This document shows, one piece after another, positions 4,911 through 5,035 of a stretch of DNA of 5,035 nucleotides (its first letter is position 1; each line of letters opens with the position of its first letter). Source of the DNA: Chloroflexota bacterium (GTDB lineage Bacteria; Chloroflexota; Anaerolineae; JACRMK01); the NCBI GenBank assembly GCA_016200765.1, contig JACQEC010000067.1:1-5035 (forward strand), read 5' to 3'. The notes under the pieces are model-generated. The model searched no databases. It saw nothing but the letters and a program-made list of their open reading frames with translations, and was not told the DNA's origin. A program made the position numbers and the translations under genes.

Positions 4911-5035
4911 CTACTTGCAACGAACTAAGGCGGCGATGAACTTGGGTGTGATGCGTTTCAGGTTGACACTGTGTTCACACATCGCAATGTAACCCGACAG
5001 ATGATCCTTATGCACGCCACGAAAGGGGCGCAGAA
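4911..5035 (-). CDS. C-terminal end of an IS1595-like DDE transposase (5' part outside window)
   Basis: On the - strand a frame enters from the right edge and ends at TAG (4913-4911), giving 40 residues. They begin LRPFRGVHKDHLSGYIAMCE and continue through NLKRITPKFIAALV. The pattern 'FRGVHK.HL..Y...........R.TP.F..AL' matches what I know of the C-terminal tail of IS1595/ISXO2-type transposases, where the gene ends shortly after the last catalytic residue. The catalytic residues themselves lie outside the window. Whether the element is intact is unknown. Exact IS family is less certain than the transposase call. Confidence 0.6.
   Translation of the reverse strand, partial: LRPFRGVHKDHLSGYIAMCEHSVNLKRITPKFIAALVRCK

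Overview
The window is a GC-rich bacterial chromosomal segment. Four genes lie head-to-tail on the + strand: secD (371-1900), secF (2023-2952), a small putative lipoprotein (3078-3512) and a zinc-dependent medium-chain dehydrogenase (3521-4483). The C-terminal ends of two unrelated transposases sit at the two edges. The organism is probably a member of Chloroflexota. This rests on the Thr/Pro-rich insert in SecD, the similar Pro/Thr spacer behind the lipobox of the lipoprotein, and the abundant intergenic repeats and insertion sequence (IS) remnants. It is an inference; no marker gene for taxonomy is present.

Layout. 1-106: 3' end of an IS630-like transposase gene, + strand. 107-294: gene-free and rich in inverted repeats. 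295-323: a near-consensus housekeeping promoter (TTGCCA, 17-bp spacer, TATAAT). It is followed by a ribosome binding site and secD. A 122-bp gap with a GC hairpin separates secD from secF. After secF comes a 125-bp gap containing an AT-rich imperfect inverted repeat of 28-bp arms. Next are the lipoprotein gene and, 8 bp after its stop codon, the dehydrogenase gene. 4484-4735 is a non-coding array of four 62-bp tandem repeats that can fold into alternative hairpins. 4736-4910 has no gene but holds several small palindromes. 4911-5035 is the 3' end of an IS1595-like transposase gene on the - strand.

Function. SecD and SecF form the membrane complex that uses the proton or sodium gradient to help complete protein export through SecYEG. 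Both are recognisable over their full lengths and are presumably co-transcribed from the promoter at 295-323. The lipoprotein and the dehydrogenase are probably co-transcribed with each other. Nothing in the sequence ties them to protein export.

I found no convincing new multi-gene system. The best leads are three serine substitutions in the normally conserved GIDFTGG-type motif of SecF, the roughly 60-75 residue Thr/Pro-rich insertion in the periplasmic domain of SecD, the 62-bp hairpin array that starts at the dehydrogenase stop codon, and the small lipoprotein with a GDCPAGC motif.
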